Shown here in pieces: positions 19,318-28,510 of a stretch of 64,000 nucleotides of DNA (its first letter is position 1; every line of letters begins with the position of its first letter). Both the position numbers and the translations under genes were made by a program. A model generated the notes under the pieces. The model saw nothing but the letters and a program-made list of their open reading frames with translations, was not told where the DNA came from and did no database searches. The stretch spans positions 310,001 to 374,000 of the forward strand of contig CAVTES010000009.1 of the NCBI GenBank assembly GCA_963733885.1, given 5' to 3'. This DNA comes from JACVRW01 sp963733885. Its GTDB lineage: Bacteria > Actinomycetota > Thermoleophilia > Solirubrobacterales > Thermoleophilaceae.

Positions 19318-21705
19318 ATGGCTACGCGCCGCCGCAAGCGCCGCCGTTCCCGGGGCCTCTGGCCGTCGCTCGCGCTGCCGCAGCTCGAGCAGCGCCACTG
19401 GGACGTGATCGGCCTCGCCCTGGTCGCGTTCGCGGCCTTCTTCGCATGCGTCTTCTATCTCGGCTGGGCGGGCGGCGAGGTGGGTGAGGTGATGGCCGAC
19501 GGCTTCCTCTTCCTGTTCGGCGGGCTGGGCTATCTCACGCCGGTCGCGCTGTTCGCGGCGGGCGCCCTGATGGTGGTCCGTCCTCTGATGGAGGCGGTCC
19601 ACCCGTTCAAGACAGGGTTGGCGTGCCTCGCGGCCGCGCTCCTGCTCGGCCTGGCCGCCGGCTCGTTCGGCCTCGGCCCGGGCGACACGCCGCGCGACGG
19701 CTTCCTGGACGCCGACTACCTGCGCCGGCACGGCGGGCTGACGGGCGAAGGCCTGTTCTGGACCTCGAGCACGCTGTTCTCGGACGCCGGTGCCCACATC
19801 CTGTTCGTCTTCCTGCTGCTGGCCGGGCTCCTGCTGGTGACCGGCGCCTCGGTCGCCGGACTGATGACCGCCACGCGGGACGCGGCCACCAGCACCACCG
19901 AGCGCGTGCGCGGCGCCACCCGCTCGCTGTCGGCCGCCGCGACCGCGCCGCTGCCGCGCGGCCCGCTGCCGGGCGACCCCATCCCCGGTGTCCGCGAGCC
20001 GGTCGAGCCGCCCGAGCCCGTGGACTCGGAGCCGGTCGTGCGCGCCACGCACGTGGAGGCGCCCGCCCTGGACGCCGCCGAGCGCTACCCGGACCTGTAC
20101 GAGCACGAGGAGCCGGCCCAGGAGCCGCAGGAAGAGCTCCCCGCCCTCCCGGAGCCCGAGGAGCAGGACGAGGAGCCGGTGCAGGAGGAGCTCACCCCGA
20201 TGGGCAACCGCCGCTCCGCGGTCACTGAGGCCGATGACGTGGACTACCGCATGCCGAGGCCCGCCTTCCTGAAGCGCTCGAACGGCCCCCAGAGGGTCGA
20301 CACCAAGGGAATCGAGCGCACCGGCGCCCAGCTCACCGAGGCGCTCAGCCACTTCAACGTCGAGGCGCGGGTGATCGGCACTGTCACCGGCCCGCACGTA
20401 ACGCGCTACGAGCTGCGCCTGGCTCCGGGCATCAAGATGTCCAAGGTCGCCCAGCTGAAGGACGACCTCGCCTACGCTCTCGCCGCGGAGCAGGTCCGCA
20501 TCCTGGCGCCGATTCCCGGCAAGCAGGCGGTGGGCGTGGAGGTGCCGAACCGGGTGCGCAAGATGGTCCACCTGGGCGACGTGTTCCAGGAGGCGCCCAA
20601 GGGGTGGTCGCCACTGTCGGTCTGGCTCGGCAAGGACATCGCGGGCAAGGCGATCGGCACCGACCTAGCCAAGCAGCCGCACATCCTCATCGCCGGGACC
20701 ACCGGCTCCGGGAAGTCGGGCTGCGTGAACGCGATGCTGTCGAGCGTGCTGCTGCGCTCCGACCCCAACGAGGTGCGCATGGTGCTGGTCGACCCGAAGC
20801 GGGTCGAGCTGAACCACTACGAGGGCATCCCGCACCTGCTGACGCCGGTGGTCACCTCGCCGCGCCTCGCAGCCAACGTGCTCGGCAACCTCATCAAGGA
20901 GATGGAGGAGCGCTACGGGGTGATGAGCCGCGTGAAGACGCGCAGCCTGGTCGAGCTGAACCGGGTCCGCCTGCGCGAGGGCGAGCGGCCCCTGCCCTAC
21001 ATCCTCTGCGTGATCGACGAGCTCGCCGACCTGATGATGGTGGCGCCGGCCGACGTGGAGGATTCGATCATCCGCCTGGCGCAGAAGTCGCGGGCTGTGG
21101 GGATCCACCTGGTGCTGGCCACCCAGCGCCCCAGCGCCGACGTGATCACCGGCATGATCAAGGCGAACGTGCCCGCGCGGATCGCGTTCGCGGTCTCTTC
21201 GCAGACGGACTCGCGCGTGATCCTCGACCAGAACGGCGCCGAGTCGCTGCTCGGACAGGGCGACATGCTCTTCCGGCCGGCCGGCGAGTCGCGCTCGGCC
21301 CGCATCCAGGGCGCCTTCATCACGGAGGAGGAGATCGAAAAGCTGACCGAGCACTGGCGCCGCCAGGGCGAACCGGAGCTACAGGAGGAGCTGCTCGAGG
21401 CGATCGAGACCGAGGACGACGGGGACGGGGTGGAGGGCGACTTCGACCCCGACCAGGACGACCTGCTCGCCGACGCCGTGGCCACCGTCGTGCAGATGGG
21501 CACGGCCTCCACGTCGATGCTCCAGCGCCGCCTGCGCGTGGGCTACACCCGTGCGGGCCGGCTGATCGACATGATGGAGCGGCGGGGCGTGATCTCCGGC
21601 TACGAGGGCTCCAAGGCGCGCCAGGTGCTGATCACCGAGGCCGACCTGCCGCGCGTGCTCGAGCAGCTGAGCGAGCCGCCCGTGGCGACCCCCTCCGACG
21701 AATAG
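19318..21705 (+). CDS. ftsK: DNA translocase FtsK/SpoIIIE
   Basis: A 795-residue septal DNA pump. The basic N-terminus is followed by about four transmembrane helices (residues 28-185), a Pro/Glu-rich linker (about 220-300), and the RecA-like motor with Walker A GTTGSGKSGCVN (about 460) and Walker B YILCVIDELADLMM. The C-terminal gamma winged helix (ASTSMLQRRLRVGYTRAGRL) would read polar sequences. It clears chromosomes from the division septum and aids dimer resolution. The linker is short compared with E. coli FtsK, as is typical for SpoIIIE-like proteins. Confidence 0.96.
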   Translation: MATRRRKRRRSRGLWPSLALPQLEQRHWDVIGLALVAFAAFFACVFYLGWAGGEVGEVMADGFLFLFGGLGYLTPVALFAAGALMVVRPLMEAVHPFKTGLACLAAALLLGLAAGSFGLGPGDTPRDGFLDADYLRRHGGLTGEGLFWTSSTLFSDAGAHILFVFLLLAGLLLVTGASVAGLMTATRDAATSTTERVRGATRSLSAAATAPLPRGPLPGDPIPGVREPVEPPEPVDSEPVVRATHVEAPALDAAERYPDLYEHEEPAQEPQEELPALPEPEEQDEEPVQEELTPMGNRRSAVTEADDVDYRMPRPAFLKRSNGPQRVDTKGIERTGAQLTEALSHFNVEARVIGTVTGPHVTRYELRLAPGIKMSKVAQLKDDLAYALAAEQVRILAPIPGKQAVGVEVPNRVRKMVHLGDVFQEAPKGWSPLSVWLGKDIAGKAIGTDLAKQPHILIAGTTGSGKSGCVNAMLSSVLLRSDPNEVRMVLVDPKRVELNHYEGIPHLLTPVVTSPRLAANVLGNLIKEMEERYGVMSRVKTRSLVELNRVRLREGERPLPYILCVIDELADLMMVAPADVEDSIIRLAQKSRAVGIHLVLATQRPSADVITGMIKANVPARIAFAVSSQTDSRVILDQNGAESLLGQGDMLFRPAGESRSARIQGAFITEEEIEKLTEHWRRQGEPELQEELLEAIETEDDGDGVEGDFDPDQDDLLADAVATVVQMGTASTSMLQRRLRVGYTRAGRLIDMMERRGVISGYEGSKARQVLITEADLPRVLEQLSEPPVATPSDE

Positions 21706-21729
21706 CGGGGCGACTACCCTTCGCGCCCG

Positions 21730-22476
21730 ATGCCGTCCATCGGCGACACGCTGCGCGAGGCGCGCATGCGGCAGCGCCTCGACATCGCAGACGTCGAGGC
21801 GAAGACCAAGATCCGAGCGAAGTACCTGCGCGCCCTTGAAAACGAGGAGTTCGGGGAGCTCCCCGGGCCCACGTTCGTCAAGACGTTCCTGCGCAGCTAC
21901 GCGGAAGTGCTCGGGCTCGACCCGCACCGGCTGGTGGAGGACTACCGGGCCCGCTACGAGCCGCGCGACGATGCCGAGCTCAAGCCGATCGGGCCGCCGG
22001 CCATGCGGCGCGAACGACGCCGCCGGGGGCCGCCCCCCGGCCCTTGGCTTCTGATCGGACTGGCCGTCGCGGCGGTGATCGGGGCCCTCCTCGTGATCGG
22101 CCTGGTGGGGGAGGAGGACAGCGGCGGCGGGGAGGCGGCGCAGGAGCAGACGACGACCGAGCCGCGCCGCGAGCGCCCGCGGCGGCGCGAGCGGCCGCCA
22201 CGGCCTCGGCGCGTGGCCCTGCGGATCGCTCCCGAGGCTGAGACCTACGTCTGCATCGACACCGGCGCCGGCACGGACATCCGCTTCGAGGGCATCCTCA
22301 CCTCGCCCCAGACCTTCCGCGGCAGGCGGCTGCGGGTGAACCTCGGCAACACCTCGGTCGCGGTGTCGGCTAACGGCAAACCGGTCCAGGTCGGGTCGGG
22401 CCCGAACCCGGTGGGGTTCGCGTTCACGCCCCGGTCCACGACGCCGGTCCCGCTCGGAGAGCGTCCCTGCGCGTGA
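21730..22476 (+). CDS. RodZ-like helix-turn-helix membrane protein
   Basis: A 248-residue protein. The N-terminal Xre/RodZ HTH (IGDTLREARMRQRLDIADVE, with a typical YLRALE motif) is followed by a basic stretch, one transmembrane helix (PWLLIGLAVAAVIGALLVIG), a disordered Arg/Pro linker and a C-terminal DUF4115-type beta domain. RodZ links MreB to cell shape in rods; in this lineage the role is inferred only. It lies 24 bp after ftsK and a few bases before cinA, suggesting one transcript with division genes. Confidence 0.85.
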   Translation: MPSIGDTLREARMRQRLDIADVEAKTKIRAKYLRALENEEFGELPGPTFVKTFLRSYAEVLGLDPHRLVEDYRARYEPRDDAELKPIGPPAMRRERRRRGPPPGPWLLIGLAVAAVIGALLVIGLVGEEDSGGGEAAQEQTTTEPRRERPRRRERPPRPRRVALRIAPEAETYVCIDTGAGTDIRFEGILTSPQTFRGRRLRVNLGNTSVAVSANGKPVQVGSGPNPVGFAFTPRSTTPVPLGERPCA

Positions 22477-22480
22477 GCTC

Positions 22481-23761
22481 GTGAGCGCCCGGGCGGGCAT
22501 CGTGGTCACCGGCACCGAGGTGCTGACCGGTCGCGTGCGCGACCGCAACGGCCCGTGGCTGTCGGACCGCCTGCTGGAGCTGGGCGTGGAGCTCGCCCAC
22601 ATCACCATTTGCGGCGACCGGCGCCAGGACATGCTCGCCCAGCTCCGCTTCATGGCCGAGCAGGGGGTCGACGTGATCATTACCAGCGGCGGGCTTGGGC
22701 CGACCGCGGACGACTTGACGATCGAGATCGTGGCTGAGTTCACGGGGCGGCCGCTCTTCCTGGACTCCGATCTCGAGGCTCGGATCGCGGAGATCCTGAG
22801 GCCGCTCATGAAGCGGTTCCCGGACCTGGACTTCGAAGCGGTGCGGGCCTCGAACCGAAAGCAGGCGCTCGTGCCGGAGGGAGCGCACGTGATCTACCCG
22901 GCCGGCACCGCCCCCGGGCTGGTGGTGCCCGGAGAGCCCGCCGTGGTGGTGCTGCCCGGGCCGCCGCGGGAGCTGCACGCGATGTGGCCCGAGGCGGTGT
23001 CGAGCGAGGCCTTCCAGCAGGCGGTGGACGGGCGCACGCGGTATTCGCAGCAGACACTCAGGCTGTTCGGGATCCCGGAGTCGGAGATCGCGGAGACGCT
23101 GCGGGTGGCCGAGGGGTCGGTGGAGGGCTTCGAGGCGCTCGAGATCACCACCTGCCTGCGGCGCGGCGAGGTCGAGATGGTCACGCGCTGGGAGCCCGAG
23201 GCCGACGGGGCGTGGCAATCACTCTCGGCGCTGGTTGCGGAGCGGCACGCCGGGGCGCTCTACTCGACCGACGGGTCGCGCGTGGACGACCAGGTGGCGG
23301 AGCTCCTCGCCCGGCGCTCGCTGGCCGTGGCGGAGTCGTGCACCGGGGGGCTGATGGCCGCCCGGATGACGGAGCGCGCCGGCTCCTCGGCCTATTTCGC
23401 GGGCGGCGTGGTGGCGTACTCGAACGAGGCGAAGGTCTCGCTTCTCGGCGTGGATCCCGGGCTGATCGAGCGGCACGGCGCGGTGTCGCTCGAGGTCGCC
23501 GACGCGATGGCGGACGGCGCGCTGGCGCGCTTTGACGCCGACGTGGCGCTGTCGATCACGGGCGTGGCGGGTCCGGGCGGGGGGACGGAGGCAAAGCCCG
23601 TCGGCTACGTGTGCTGGTGCGCCGCGCTGGCCGGCGGCCCCCGGTTGACGCGCGACACCCGGCTTCCGGGCGATCGGGCGGACATACGCGACCGCTCGAC
23701 CACCGTGGGGATGCACCTGCTGCGGCGGCTCCTTCGCCGCGAGGAGGGGGAACCGCGGTGA
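22481..23761 (+). CDS. cinA: CinA-family protein (nicotinamide-nucleotide amidase type)
   Basis: A 426-residue two-domain protein. The N-terminal MoaB/MogA-like domain has GTEVLTGRVRDRN and TSGGLGPTADD. The C-terminal CinA domain has AESCTGGLMAARMT and TGVAGPGGGTE, where the Ser/Thr and Lys residues of the pyridine-nucleotide deamidase lie. CinA recycles NMN and pyridine nucleotide by-products. In many Gram-positives it lies directly upstream of recA, as here with five genes between. GTG start. Confidence 0.94.
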   Translation: MSARAGIVVTGTEVLTGRVRDRNGPWLSDRLLELGVELAHITICGDRRQDMLAQLRFMAEQGVDVIITSGGLGPTADDLTIEIVAEFTGRPLFLDSDLEARIAEILRPLMKRFPDLDFEAVRASNRKQALVPEGAHVIYPAGTAPGLVVPGEPAVVVLPGPPRELHAMWPEAVSSEAFQQAVDGRTRYSQQTLRLFGIPESEIAETLRVAEGSVEGFEALEITTCLRRGEVEMVTRWEPEADGAWQSLSALVAERHAGALYSTDGSRVDDQVAELLARRSLAVAESCTGGLMAARMTERAGSSAYFAGGVVAYSNEAKVSLLGVDPGLIERHGAVSLEVADAMADGALARFDADVALSITGVAGPGGGTEAKPVGYVCWCAALAGGPRLTRDTRLPGDRADIRDRSTTVGMHLLRRLLRREEGEPR

Positions 23762-24318
23762 GCGGGCCGCGTGCCCGGATGTTCGTCGCCCTGGACCTGC
23801 CGCCCGAGGCCCGCTCCGCCCTCGCCGCGTGGCGGGATGAGCTGGTGGAGGGGCGGCGGGACCTCCGGCCCGTGCGCACCGAGGCGCTCCACGTCACGCT
23901 CGTCTTCCTCGGCTGGCAGGACGAGAAAGCGGCCGAGGCGATCGCCTCCGCCGCCTTCGAGGCGTGCTCCGGCCTGCCCGCCGCGCGGCTGAAGGCGGGC
24001 GGGATCCGGCCGCTGCCCCCGCGCGACCCGCGTCTGTTCGCGCTCGACCTGGAGGACGAGGACGGGCGCGCGGGCGCCGTGCAGTCGGCAATCTCCCGCG
24101 CGCTCGAAGCCGGCCGCTGGTACCGGCCGGAGAAGCGTCCCTTCTGGCCACACCTCACCCTCGCGCGCGTGAAACGGCGCGAGCGGCGGGTGCCGCCGCT
24201 CCCGGACGCTCCCGCGCCGCCGGCCGAGGCCTTCTCGGCCGGCCGGCTCACTCTGTATCGCTCAACCCTGCGGCCGCAGGGCGCGATCTACGATCCCCTC
24301 GCGGAGGCGGCGCTGTGA
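23758..24318 (+). CDS. thpR: RNA 2',3'-cyclic phosphodiesterase
   Basis: A 186-residue 2H phosphoesterase. The two catalytic HxT/S motifs are HVTLVF (about residue 45) and HLTLAR (about 132). MFVALDLPPEA is the usual N-terminus. LigT/ThpR proteins hydrolyse 2',3'-cyclic phosphates on RNA. The GTG start overlaps the cinA stop by 4 bp, and the stop overlaps the next gene by 4 bp. Between cinA and recA this gene is common in actinobacteria. The start is well supported by the family N-terminus. Confidence 0.92.
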   Translation: MSGPRARMFVALDLPPEARSALAAWRDELVEGRRDLRPVRTEALHVTLVFLGWQDEKAAEAIASAAFEACSGLPAARLKAGGIRPLPPRDPRLFALDLEDEDGRAGAVQSAISRALEAGRWYRPEKRPFWPHLTLARVKRRERRVPPLPDAPAPPAEAFSAGRLTLYRSTLRPQGAIYDPLAEAAL

Positions 24319-25040
24319 TCCACGACACCGCATCCCGGGGCTTCTCACGGTCCGCCGACGCCTATGAGAAGGGACGGCCCGGGTACCCCGAGGCCGCCGT
24401 GGAGCTGATCGCCTCGCGTTTGCCTGCGGGAGCCGCCGTGCTCGACCTGGCCGCCGGGACCGGCAAGCTCACGCGGCCGTTGTTGGCCGCGGGACTCCGG
24501 GTGGTCGCCGTGGAGCCGGTGGCGCAGATGCGCTCGGCGCTGCCCGGCTCGGTGCGCGCGCTCGAGGGCACAGCCGAGGCGATCCCGCTGGCCGCCGGGG
24601 AAGTGGAGGCGGTCGCCGTCGGTCAGGCGTTCCACTGGTTCGACGGCGACGCCGCGCTGGCCGAGATCCACCGCGTGCTGCGCCCGGAGGGCCTGCTCGC
24701 CCTGCTCTGGAACACCCGCGTCGAGGACGATCCGGTCAACCGGGCGATCGACGAGCTGCTGGCTCCGTACCGACGGGGCACCCCGACCGAGCGCAGCGAA
24801 GACTGGCGCGCCGCCTTCGACCGGACGACGCTGTTCGTGTTGTTCGAGGACCGCGAGTTCCCGGGCGAGCAGCGGCTCGACGCCGACGGGATGGAGGCGC
24901 GGGTGGGATCGATCAGCTTCATCGCCGCGCTCGACGCGCCCGAGCGGGCGCGCGTCGCGGAGCGGGCGCGGGCGATCGCGGGCGAGGGAACGGCGACCGT
25001 CGCCTACCGGACCGAGGTGCTGATCTGGCGGCGGACCTGA
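24315..25040 (+). CDS. Class I SAM-dependent methyltransferase
   Basis: A 241-residue protein of the Methyltransf_11/UbiE-like type. VLDLAAGTGKLTRPL is the glycine-rich SAM motif, VVAVEPVAQM the acidic post-motif, and GQAFHWFDGDAALAE and HRVLRPEGLLALLW are typical of this subfamily. The substrate cannot be read from sequence. The GTG start overlaps thpR by 4 bp. No transmembrane segment is visible. Confidence 0.9.
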   Translation: MIHDTASRGFSRSADAYEKGRPGYPEAAVELIASRLPAGAAVLDLAAGTGKLTRPLLAAGLRVVAVEPVAQMRSALPGSVRALEGTAEAIPLAAGEVEAVAVGQAFHWFDGDAALAEIHRVLRPEGLLALLWNTRVEDDPVNRAIDELLAPYRRGTPTERSEDWRAAFDRTTLFVLFEDREFPGEQRLDADGMEARVGSISFIAALDAPERARVAERARAIAGEGTATVAYRTEVLIWRRT

Positions 25041-25147
25041 CGCGGCGGGCGGTGGCGGCCGCCGTGCGGGGCGCTCGTCGCGACGGCCTCGCTCGCCGCG
25101 GGCTGCCCGGGAGCGGGCCAGAGACTGCCTGCTGTAGGACTCCGCCC

Positions 25148-25570
25148 ATGGAACAGCGAGTAAGCCTCGTCACACTCGGAGTCCGCGATCTCGCCCGGGC
25201 GCGCAAGTTCTACGAGGCGCTCGGCTGGCGCACGCGGGCCGAGCCGGGCGACGACGTCGTCTTCTTCCAGGCCGGAGGGATGGTCCTGGCGCTCTGGGAC
25301 AGGGCCAAGCTGGCCGAGGACAGCGGCGTGGAGGACGCCGGCGGATGGGGAGGGGTCACGCTCGCCCACAACGTCCGCTCGCCCGCCGAGGTCGACGCGA
25401 TCGCGGCAGAGGCGCGCGCCGCCGGGGCGGAGATCGTGCGCGAGCCTGCCGAGACGTTCTGGGGCGGCTACTCGGCGGCGTTGGTCGATCCCGAGGGCCA
25501 CGCCTGGGAGATCGCGCACAACCCGCGCTGGACGATCCACGACGACGGCTCGCTCGAGTTGCCCGCCTGA
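25148..25570 (+). CDS. VOC-family (glyoxalase/bleomycin-resistance fold) protein
   Basis: A 140-residue protein with two beta-alpha-beta-beta-beta repeats. VTLGVRDLARARKFYEALGW is the VOC signature and YSAALVDPEGHAWEIAHN the second half, where an acidic metal ligand (the Glu in WEIAHNP) lies. Such proteins act as small metalloenzymes, often in lyase or dioxygenase reactions; the substrate is unknown. The ATG at 25148 is 108 bp after the methyltransferase, so it may have its own promoter. Confidence 0.88.
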   Translation: MEQRVSLVTLGVRDLARARKFYEALGWRTRAEPGDDVVFFQAGGMVLALWDRAKLAEDSGVEDAGGWGGVTLAHNVRSPAEVDAIAAEARAAGAEIVREPAETFWGGYSAALVDPEGHAWEIAHNPRWTIHDDGSLELPA

Positions 25571-25621
25571 CTCCATCCGGGGGCTCGCGCACCCGGACTC
25601 CGCCGCGCCCGGACGTCGCCG

Positions 25622-26140
25622 TTACTCGACCGGCGTCAGCTCGATCACCGGGATGCGCCGGTGGGAGGCGCGCTTCCGGTACTGAGTCCAGCCGGGATAG
25701 ATCTCGATCCCCCGGTTGTAGTGCCGCTCGCGCTCCTCGCCCTCGAGCTCACGCGCCACCATCTCGCGACTCTGGCCGTCGAACACGCAGGTCACGCGCG
25801 GGTTGGCGCAGAGGTTGTAGTACCAGGCGGGGTTGCGGTACTGCCCGTAGTTGGACGCGATGACCACCATTCGATCGCCGTCCGGCAGGGCGACGAGCGG
25901 AAGGGTGTGCCGGCGGCCGCTCTTGGCTCCGGTGGTGGTGAGCATGACGATCGGCAGCCCGGCGACCCAGGAGACGAAGGTGGCGCGCCCACGCGTGCTC
26001 CGGTACACGAGCCGGTCGATGTGGTGCAGCGTGCGGGCGTAGAACCAGGAGACCGGAGGCCAGGCCCCGGTGGTGCGGACGATGCGCCAAAACGGATTGG
26101 CCCGCCGGTACTCGTACATGCCAGGGCGATCCAACCACAT
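25622..26140 (-). CDS. Deazaflavin (F420)-dependent nitroreductase family protein
   Basis: A 172-residue protein of the Ddn/FDOR-A split beta-barrel family. IVMLTTTGAKSGRRHTLPL is the phosphate-binding part that grips F420. VVIASNYGQYRNPAWYYNL and NPRVTC are also diagnostic. Relatives reduce quinones or nitro-compounds with F420H2, often membrane-associated. Its presence implies cofactor F420 in this organism. It is divergent from recA, with 91 bp between the two starts. Confidence 0.88.
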   Translation of the reverse strand: MWLDRPGMYEYRRANPFWRIVRTTGAWPPVSWFYARTLHHIDRLVYRSTRGRATFVSWVAGLPIVMLTTTGAKSGRRHTLPLVALPDGDRMVVIASNYGQYRNPAWYYNLCANPRVTCVFDGQSREMVARELEGEERERHYNRGIEIYPGWTQYRKRASHRRIPVIELTPVE

Positions 26141-26231
26141 CGGCGAGTCGATCCAACCCGGGGGCGAACTTGCCGTCCGACCTGGCTCCTACGTTTGTGG
26201 ACTCGGAGAGCTTTCGAGAGGACAGAGACGC

Positions 26232-28403
26232 ATGGACAAGGAGCAGCAGAAGGCCGCGCAGGCGCGTGAGTCGGCGCTGAAGAACGCGCTCGGCCAGATC
26301 GAGCGGCAGTTCGGCCAGGGGTCGATCATGAAAATGGGGGACGAGGCGGCGGCGGTGCGCGTCGCGGCGATCCCCACGGGCGCGCTCTCGCTCGACCTCG
26401 CCCTGGGCGTGGGCGGCCTGCCGAGGGGCCGCATCGTCGAGATTTTCGGCCCGGAGTCGTCGGGCAAGACCACGCTGCTCTACCACGTGCTGGCGAGCGC
26501 CCAGCGTATGGGCGGCATCTGCGCGTTCATCGACGCCGAGCACGCGATGGACCCCGCCTACGCGAAGCGCATCGGCGTGGACGTCGACGAGCTGCTCGTC
26601 TCCCAGCCCGATCACGGGGAGCAGGCCCTCGAGATCGCCGACCTGCTGATCCGCTCCGGAGCCGTCGACGTAGTTGCGATCGACTCGGTGGCCGCCCTCA
26701 CCCCGAAGGTGGAGCTGGAGGGGGCGATGGGCGACCAGTCGGTCGGCCTGCAGGCCAGGATGATGTCGCAGGCGATGCGAAAGCTGGCCGGGAACCTGAA
26801 CCGGGCGAACACCCTCTGCGTCTTCACGAACCAGATTCGGGAGAAGGTCGGAGTGATGTTCGGGTGTTTTTCGGCCAGCACCCGCGTCGTGCTCGCCGAC
26901 GGCAGCACGGAAAGGATCGCCAGGATCGTCAACGAGCGGATGCCGGTCGAGGTCATGTCGATGGATCCCGAGACCGGCGAGATCTCCCCAAAGCGGATCG
27001 TCGAGTACTTCAGGAACGGTCAGACCGAGGAGTGGCTCCGCTTCGAGGTCGCGGGAAGCCGTGGCATACACAAGTTCACCTGTACACCTAACCACCTCAT
27101 CTTCACTCCCGAAGGCGAAAGGCCAGCTGAGGAAATCGAGGAGGGCGATGATGTCTTAGTGGCCGTAAGGCACTACGACCTGCGGGACGACCAGTTCAAG
27201 CTGATCGTTGGAAGCGTTTTGGGCGACGGATCGCTTCGCTTCCAGGGCGGCTACAACGCCCAATTCCGGGTGGGCCATGGGATGAAGCAGCGCGAATACG
27301 TCGAGTGGAAGCATGAGATGCTCGCGCCGTTCGCCAACAAGATCGCTAAGACGGGCAACGGCATGGGGTTCGACACGATCCCCATGTATCAGCTGGCCTG
27401 GCTGCACGATGCGGCCTACCTCTGCGACGGCTCCCGCACCATCAGCGAGGACCTCATCGAGGAGCTCGACGAGCGGGCCATCGCCGCTTGGTACTGCGAC
27501 GACGGCCACTTTTCAGGCCATTACAAGCGCTGGGGCCACGGGAAGGCGGTCATCTACAACACGTCGCTCACCGATGCCGACAAGCACCTCCTCGCCGAGC
27601 GTTGCGAGCAGCTCGGGATGGGACGACCTACTGTTACCTATAGAGAGCTGCTGTTCAGCGGTGAGCGGGCGCGGCAGTTCCAGGAGAAAATCGCCCCATA
27701 CGTCCATCCCTCGATGGACTACAAGCTCCACCCCGACCTACGAGGCCGTTTCGTGTGGCACCCCGACACAAGCGACGCCCACCTGAACGGCACTCGCTTG
27801 GCCTCGCGCACGACGCTCTGTCCGGTCCCCATGCAGGTTCGACGTAAGTACGTGACACCACCCGCGCCACATAAGCGGGACCGCTACGACCTCCAGATCG
27901 AGGGCAACCACACCTACCTCGTCGACCACGTGGTGGTGCACAACTCCCCCGAGACCCAGCCCGGCGGCCGCGCCCTCAAGTTCTACGCGTCGCAGCGGCT
28001 CGACATCCGCCGCATCGAGACCCTCAAGGAGGGCACCGAGGCGGTCGGGAACCGGGTGCGGGTCAAGGTCGTCAAGAACAAGGTGGCTGCGCCGTTCCGG
28101 CAGGCCGAGTTCGACATCGAGTACGGCGTCGGCATCTCGAGCCAGGGCTGCATCCTCGACCTCGGGATCGAGCACGGAATCGTCCAGAAGTCCGGGTCGT
28201 TCTTCTCCTACGGCGACGAGCGGCTGGGCCAGGGGCGCAACAACGTGAAGGGCTACCTGCGCGAGCACCCCGAGGTCGCGCGCGAGATCGAGCACAAGAT
28301 CTACGAGACGCTGGGGGTGGAGCCCGCCGGGGTGCCACTGGAGGCCGTTCCGCCGGCGGAGGGCGAACCCGAGGTCGCGACACCGGAAGAGCGCGCCGCC
28401 TGA
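26232..28403 (+). CDS. recA: RecA recombinase precursor containing an intein
   Basis: A 723-residue precursor. Extein 1 (residues 1-211) has GPESSGKTTLLYHV (Walker A) and VDVVAIDSVAALTPK (Walker B). It ends in GVMFG. Residues 212-571 are the intein. Extein 2 resumes with SPETQPGGRALKFYAS (loop L2) and the C-terminal domain. The spliced product is 363 residues, normal for RecA. The insertion point, between VMFG and SPET, is the position I know as the recA-b site used by Mycobacterium leprae. RecA drives homologous recombination and SOS. No clear LexA box was found in the 91-bp upstream gap. recX follows. Confidence 0.97.
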   Translation: MDKEQQKAAQARESALKNALGQIERQFGQGSIMKMGDEAAAVRVAAIPTGALSLDLALGVGGLPRGRIVEIFGPESSGKTTLLYHVLASAQRMGGICAFIDAEHAMDPAYAKRIGVDVDELLVSQPDHGEQALEIADLLIRSGAVDVVAIDSVAALTPKVELEGAMGDQSVGLQARMMSQAMRKLAGNLNRANTLCVFTNQIREKVGVMFGCFSASTRVVLADGSTERIARIVNERMPVEVMSMDPETGEISPKRIVEYFRNGQTEEWLRFEVAGSRGIHKFTCTPNHLIFTPEGERPAEEIEEGDDVLVAVRHYDLRDDQFKLIVGSVLGDGSLRFQGGYNAQFRVGHGMKQREYVEWKHEMLAPFANKIAKTGNGMGFDTIPMYQLAWLHDAAYLCDGSRTISEDLIEELDERAIAAWYCDDGHFSGHYKRWGHGKAVIYNTSLTDADKHLLAERCEQLGMGRPTVTYRELLFSGERARQFQEKIAPYVHPSMDYKLHPDLRGRFVWHPDTSDAHLNGTRLASRTTLCPVPMQVRRKYVTPPAPHKRDRYDLQIEGNHTYLVDHVVVHNSPETQPGGRALKFYASQRLDIRRIETLKEGTEAVGNRVRVKVVKNKVAAPFRQAEFDIEYGVGISSQGCILDLGIEHGIVQKSGSFFSYGDERLGQGRNNVKGYLREHPEVAREIEHKIYETLGVEPAGVPLEAVPPAEGEPEVATPEERAA
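26865..27944 (+). mobile_element. RecA intein with LAGLIDADG endonuclease domain
   Basis: A 360-residue in-frame element. The first residue is Cys (CFSASTRVVL, block A). Block B is FTCTPNHLIF with TxxH at 74-77. The homing endonuclease core has the LAGLIDADG-like IVGSVLGDGSL (114-124) and AAWYCDDGHF (207-216). Block F is YDLQIEGNHTYL, and block G ends VVVHN before the +1 Ser. All residues needed for class 1 splicing are present, and both endonuclease motifs keep the acidic residue, so it looks active. Codon use is slightly less GC-biased than the flanking RecA. Confidence 0.95.
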
Positions 28404-28510
28404 GCCTGAGGGGTCGTCCAAGGTGAGTCACCCGGGGTGACGGCGCAGGTGCGAGCGCCAAGCCCGCGAAAGAAGCAGGGAGCGATGCGTGCCGTGCACG
28501 TGAGCAACCG

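Noticed and set aside
26141..26231. Possible LexA/SOS box upstream of recA
   Set aside because: Only a partial CGAAC was found, without the matching half-site at the correct spacing. Not enough to call an operator.
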